From Acidimicrobiaceae bacterium (GTDB lineage: Bacteria; Actinomycetota; Acidimicrobiia; Acidimicrobiales; Ilumatobacteraceae): a stretch of DNA of 28,061 bases. The notes beneath the pieces were generated by a model. That model saw only the letters and a list, made by a program, of their open reading frames with translations. It was not told where the DNA came from and did not search any database. This document shows positions 26,152-28,061 of the stretch, piece by piece. The stretch is taken from NCBI GenBank assembly GCA_003455715.1, contig DMQJ01000284.1, positions 1 to 28,061 on the forward strand, in the 5' to 3' direction. Made by a program: the position numbers and the translations under genes. Each line of letters opens with the position of its first letter. The first letter of the stretch is position 1.

Positions 26152-26180
26152 GTTGTACGCCGCGGGCCATCCGGTGTCAG
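26152..26180 (-). promoter_or_regulatory. Putative kdp operon promoter (CTGACA-N17-TACAAC)
   Basis: On the minus strand, CTGACA (26175-26180) and TACAAC (26152-26157) are 17 bp apart, the ideal -35/-10 spacing. The -10 ends 6 bases before the first ATG of the operon, so the transcript would be leaderless or nearly so. The -10 departs from the TANNNT form used elsewhere here, as expected for a promoter that needs an activator. Confidence 0.45.
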
Positions 26181-26190
26181 CGTCGTTGAC
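26176..26190. promoter_or_regulatory. Imperfect inverted repeat GTCAGCGTCGTTGAC overlapping the kdp -35
   Basis: The 7-base arms GTCAGCG and CGTTGAC match at 6 of 7 positions around one central base. The site overlaps the putative -35 of the kdp promoter, so it may bind a regulator such as KdpE. This is based on position and symmetry only. Confidence 0.3.
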
Positions 26191-26253
26191 GCGCCCTTAG
26201 CGTGCCCGTCGAAGGTCTTGATGCGACGCGAACGCCGCCCGCCGCCCGAACGG

Positions 26254-27042
26254 TCAGCCTGCGGCCGACACGTCGTCGATGCACCATGCGATCAGCGCCG
26301 CCGCGGTGGCCATCTCATCGGTGTTCACCACACCAGGTGTCTCGGTGCCAGCGCGCAACCCGAGGGCTCGCCGAAGCACATGGTGGAACTCGGCTGGCGC
26401 GACCTGCAGGCCGTACTCGCCGGCGCCTCGCTTGGAGATGACGTCGCCGGTGAACGCCGTGTAGTGAAGCCTCAATGCACCCAGTGCGCTCCACTGGAGT
26501 GACTCGTCACTCCAGGCCGGCGGGGTGTCGACGGTGCAGGCCGCGGCGATGTTGTTGGAGATTCCCCGCCAGTAGCTCTGCAGGTTGCCGACCACGAAGC
26601 GGACACGCGCGTCGATGTCGATGGGGATGTCGAGCCGCTCCAGCCGCGGGCCGCGCACGGTGACCCCGTAGCGCTGCAGCACGTACCAGGTGATGGGGTT
26701 GATCTCGAAGCAGTCGCCGTCGTGGTGCGGCGAACCTTCCAGCGACCATGGTCGGTGCAGCCCCGTCGCCGGCTCGACGACCAGATCTCCCCATGCGAGG
26801 TACGGCCCGTCGATGTGGGGGAGCGGCTGCCGCTCGGTCAGCAGGGCGTGCACGGTGCGCAGGCTGCCGAAGTCGTCGTCGGTGGCCGGATCGGCGGTGA
26901 CGGCAACGATGTCGATGTCGCTCGTGCCCTCCACCCAGTCGCCGAGCGCATACGAACCCACCACGTACAGGCCTTCCACCAGCCCAGGAGCAGCGCTGTC
27001 GACGATGTCGAGATAGGTGCCCAGTGCCGTCGCGACGTCCAT
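26254..27042 (-). CDS. AadA-like aminoglycoside nucleotidyltransferase family protein
   Basis: This 262-residue protein has an N-terminal nucleotidyltransferase-fold domain with VVGSYALGDWVEGTSDID, giving the GS...DxD signature (G29-S30, D42, D44). A C-terminal helical domain of the AadA/DUF4111 type follows (NITWYVLQ-like NPITWYVLQRYGVTVRGP, then NLQSYWRG). Relatives adenylylate streptomycin or spectinomycin, but many environmental members have no known resistance role. The frame is open to an ATG at 27084, but that codon would overlap the divergent start at 27083. The ATG at 27042 is preferred because TACCGT lies 7 bases upstream and the family N-terminus begins there. It is divergent from the beta-lactamase-fold gene, with 40 bp between. 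Confidence 0.82.
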   Translation of the reverse strand: MDVATALGTYLDIVDSAAPGLVEGLYVVGSYALGDWVEGTSDIDIVAVTADPATDDDFGSLRTVHALLTERQPLPHIDGPYLAWGDLVVEPATGLHRPWSLEGSPHHDGDCFEINPITWYVLQRYGVTVRGPRLERLDIPIDIDARVRFVVGNLQSYWRGISNNIAAACTVDTPPAWSDESLQWSALGALRLHYTAFTGDVISKRGAGEYGLQVAPAEFHHVLRRALGLRAGTETPGVVNTDEMATAAALIAWCIDDVSAAG

Positions 27043-27049
27043 TCTTCCG

Positions 27050-27055
27050 ACGGTA
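27050..27055 (-). promoter_or_regulatory. Putative -10 box (TACCGT) for the nucleotidyltransferase gene
   Basis: TACCGT on the minus strand lies 7 bases before the ATG at 27042. It sits within CCGCGATACCGTCGG (27047-27061, minus strand), identical to the string before the aldo/keto reductase gene. Confidence 0.6.
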
Positions 27056-27068
27056 TCGCGGCCGGTGT

Positions 27069-27074
27069 TACCGT
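27069..27074 (+). promoter_or_regulatory. Putative -10 box (TACCGT) for the serine hydrolase gene
   Basis: TACCGT lies 8 bases before the ATG at 27083. It mirrors the minus-strand TACCGT at 27050-27055, so the two divergent promoters form GACGGTA-N13-TACCGTC. Confidence 0.5.
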
Positions 27075-27082
27075 CACCCGCC

Positions 27083-28061
27083 ATGACGGGTCTCGATCTC
27101 CATGCCGTCGGTCACGCGGCCGACACCCTCTTCGCCGCCGATGCTTCACACGGGCTGACCCTGGCGCTGGTGGTGATGCAGCGTGGAGAGGTGGTGTTCG
27201 AGCGCTACGGCCACCAACCCGACACTGCGTTCGGGCCAGGTGGGCCGGTCACCGCCGACACCACCCTCGTCTCGTGGAGCATGGCCAAGAGCATCACGCA
27301 CGCAGCGGTGGGCGTGCTTGTCGGCGAAGGACGGCTGCAACTCGACGCACCCGCACCCGTGGCGGGTTGGGCAGGTACGCCCAAGGAGCGCATCACCCTG
27401 CAGCACCTGCTCGACATGATGCCGGGGCTGGAGTTCGTGGAGGATTACGTCGACGCCGGCATCAGCCACTGCATCGAAATGCTCTACGGCAGTGGCCAAC
27501 ACGACATGGCTGCCTACGCCGCGGCGCTGCCGCTCGTGCACGAGCCGGGCACCGTGTGGAACTACTCCAGCGGCACCACCAACATCGTGGCTCGCATCGT
27601 GGGCGACGTGGTGGGTGGCGGGCGCGCCGGCATGGAGGCATTTCTGAGCGAGCGCATCTTCGGGCCATCGGGCATGCACTCGGCGATTCCCAAGTTCGAC
27701 GAGGTGGGCACGTTCGTCGGCTCAAGCTTCGTGTACGCCACCGCCCGCGACTTCGCCCGGTTCGGCGAGTTGTACCGGCTCGACGGAGTGGGGGCCGACG
27801 GCACGCGAGTGCTGCCCGCCGGGTGGACCGACCACGCCCGCACACAGGTGGCCACCGACCCCGAGAGTGGGTTCGGGTACGGCGCCCACTGGTGGCTGTG
27901 GCCACAGTTCCCGGGCAGTCTCGCCTGCCACGGCTACGAAGGCCAGTACACCCTGGTGGTGCCCGACCGTGAGTTGGTGGTGGTGCATCTGGGCAAGTGT
28001 CCCGCCGACGTGCGGCCGCAGGTGAACGAGGTGTTGGCCGACATCGTCACGGCTGCCTCAC
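27083..28061 (+). CDS. Serine beta-lactamase-fold hydrolase (family S12-like), 3' end cut
   Basis: An open frame of 326 codons runs off the right edge. It belongs to the class C beta-lactamase/DD-peptidase-like serine hydrolases. The nucleophile motif SxxK is S66-M-A-K69 in SWSMAKS, and the Tyr motif is Y161-S-S in VWNYSSGTTN. The third motif is probably H283-G-Y in LACHGYEG, replacing KTG. No signal peptide is visible (MTGLDLHAVGHAADTLF), which points to a cytoplasmic esterase or amidase such as 6-aminohexanoate-dimer hydrolase rather than a secreted beta-lactamase. At least about 85 percent of the protein appears to be present. The ATG at 27083 is supported by TACCGT 8 bases upstream. Its true substrate is unknown. 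Confidence 0.87.
   Translation, partial: MTGLDLHAVGHAADTLFAADASHGLTLALVVMQRGEVVFERYGHQPDTAFGPGGPVTADTTLVSWSMAKSITHAAVGVLVGEGRLQLDAPAPVAGWAGTPKERITLQHLLDMMPGLEFVEDYVDAGISHCIEMLYGSGQHDMAAYAAALPLVHEPGTVWNYSSGTTNIVARIVGDVVGGGRAGMEAFLSERIFGPSGMHSAIPKFDEVGTFVGSSFVYATARDFARFGELYRLDGVGADGTRVLPAGWTDHARTQVATDPESGFGYGAHWWLWPQFPGSLACHGYEGQYTLVVPDRELVVVHLGKCPADVRPQVNEVLADIVTAAS

Noticed and set aside
26146..26253. Possible riboswitch (for example a c-di-AMP type) before the kdp operon
   Set aside because: The gap is only 108 bp, contains no recognisable conserved core, and the promoter-like element lies right next to the first ATG, leaving no leader RNA.
27043..27084. 14-residue upstream extension of the nucleotidyltransferase
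   Set aside because: Its ATG would overlap the divergent ATG at 27083 (shared CATG) and would contain the TACCGT hexamer as coding sequence. The start at 27042 fits the leaderless pattern.
26722..27972. Plus-strand frame of 416 codons spanning the nucleotidyltransferase and serine hydrolase
   Set aside because: It crosses a divergent promoter and is Arg/His-rich. Both overlapped genes have intact catalytic motifs in other frames.

Overview
The window is very GC-rich (codon third positions are mostly G or C) and almost fully coding, with short gaps and many overlapping start and stop codons. It holds a Gram-positive-style secreted giant protein, a Kdp operon with a short KdpF, and many genes that appear to be transcribed without a leader. 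Together these suggest a high-GC actinobacterium, probably of the Acidimicrobiia type. That placement is an inference, since there is no rRNA or other marker gene. I see no tRNA, rRNA, CRISPR array, insertion sequence, prophage or origin.

Layout. (1) 1-1378, minus strand: the N-terminal 459 codons of an unrecognised alpha-helical protein that runs off the left edge. (2) 1490-9115, plus strand: a 2541-residue exported protein with DUF11-like, PKD-like and Ig-like modules followed by about 1300 residues of beta-strand-rich sequence of unknown function. (3) 9097-11057, minus strand: a two-gene operon of a Chloroflexus-type malyl-CoA/beta-methylmalyl-CoA lyase (mcl) and a second CitE-superfamily enzyme. 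(4) 11081-15222, plus strand: HAD-like hydrolase, aldo/keto reductase, SAM methyltransferase, MFS exporter and SDR oxidoreductase. (5) 15307-16938, minus strand: an unusually long acyl-CoA dehydrogenase, best read as methylsuccinyl-CoA dehydrogenase (mcd). (6) 17047-18304, plus strand: a LOG-family phosphoribohydrolase and a nitroreductase. (7) 18326-26145, minus strand: a complete kdpFABCDE operon led by an extra 41-residue membrane protein gene. (8) 26254-28061: an AadA-like nucleotidyltransferase (minus) divergent from a serine beta-lactamase-fold hydrolase (plus, cut by the right edge).

How the genes work together. mcl and mcd are both enzymes of the ethylmalonyl-CoA pathway for acetyl-CoA assimilation, although five unrelated genes separate them here. 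The Kdp block is a self-contained high-affinity K+ uptake pump with its own sensor kinase and response regulator, and nearly every junction is translationally coupled. The other genes are single metabolic or detoxification enzymes with no clear shared pathway.

The most unusual feature of the window is regulatory. Seven transcription units start with a TANNNT hexamer, usually TANNGT, exactly 7 bases before the ATG or GTG, and two more have spacings of 6 and 8. This indicates a -10 element driving leaderless mRNAs. By contrast, two genes inside operons (the CitE-like gene and kdpF) carry strong Shine-Dalgarno sequences. These hexamers also fix several start codons that would otherwise be set too far upstream.
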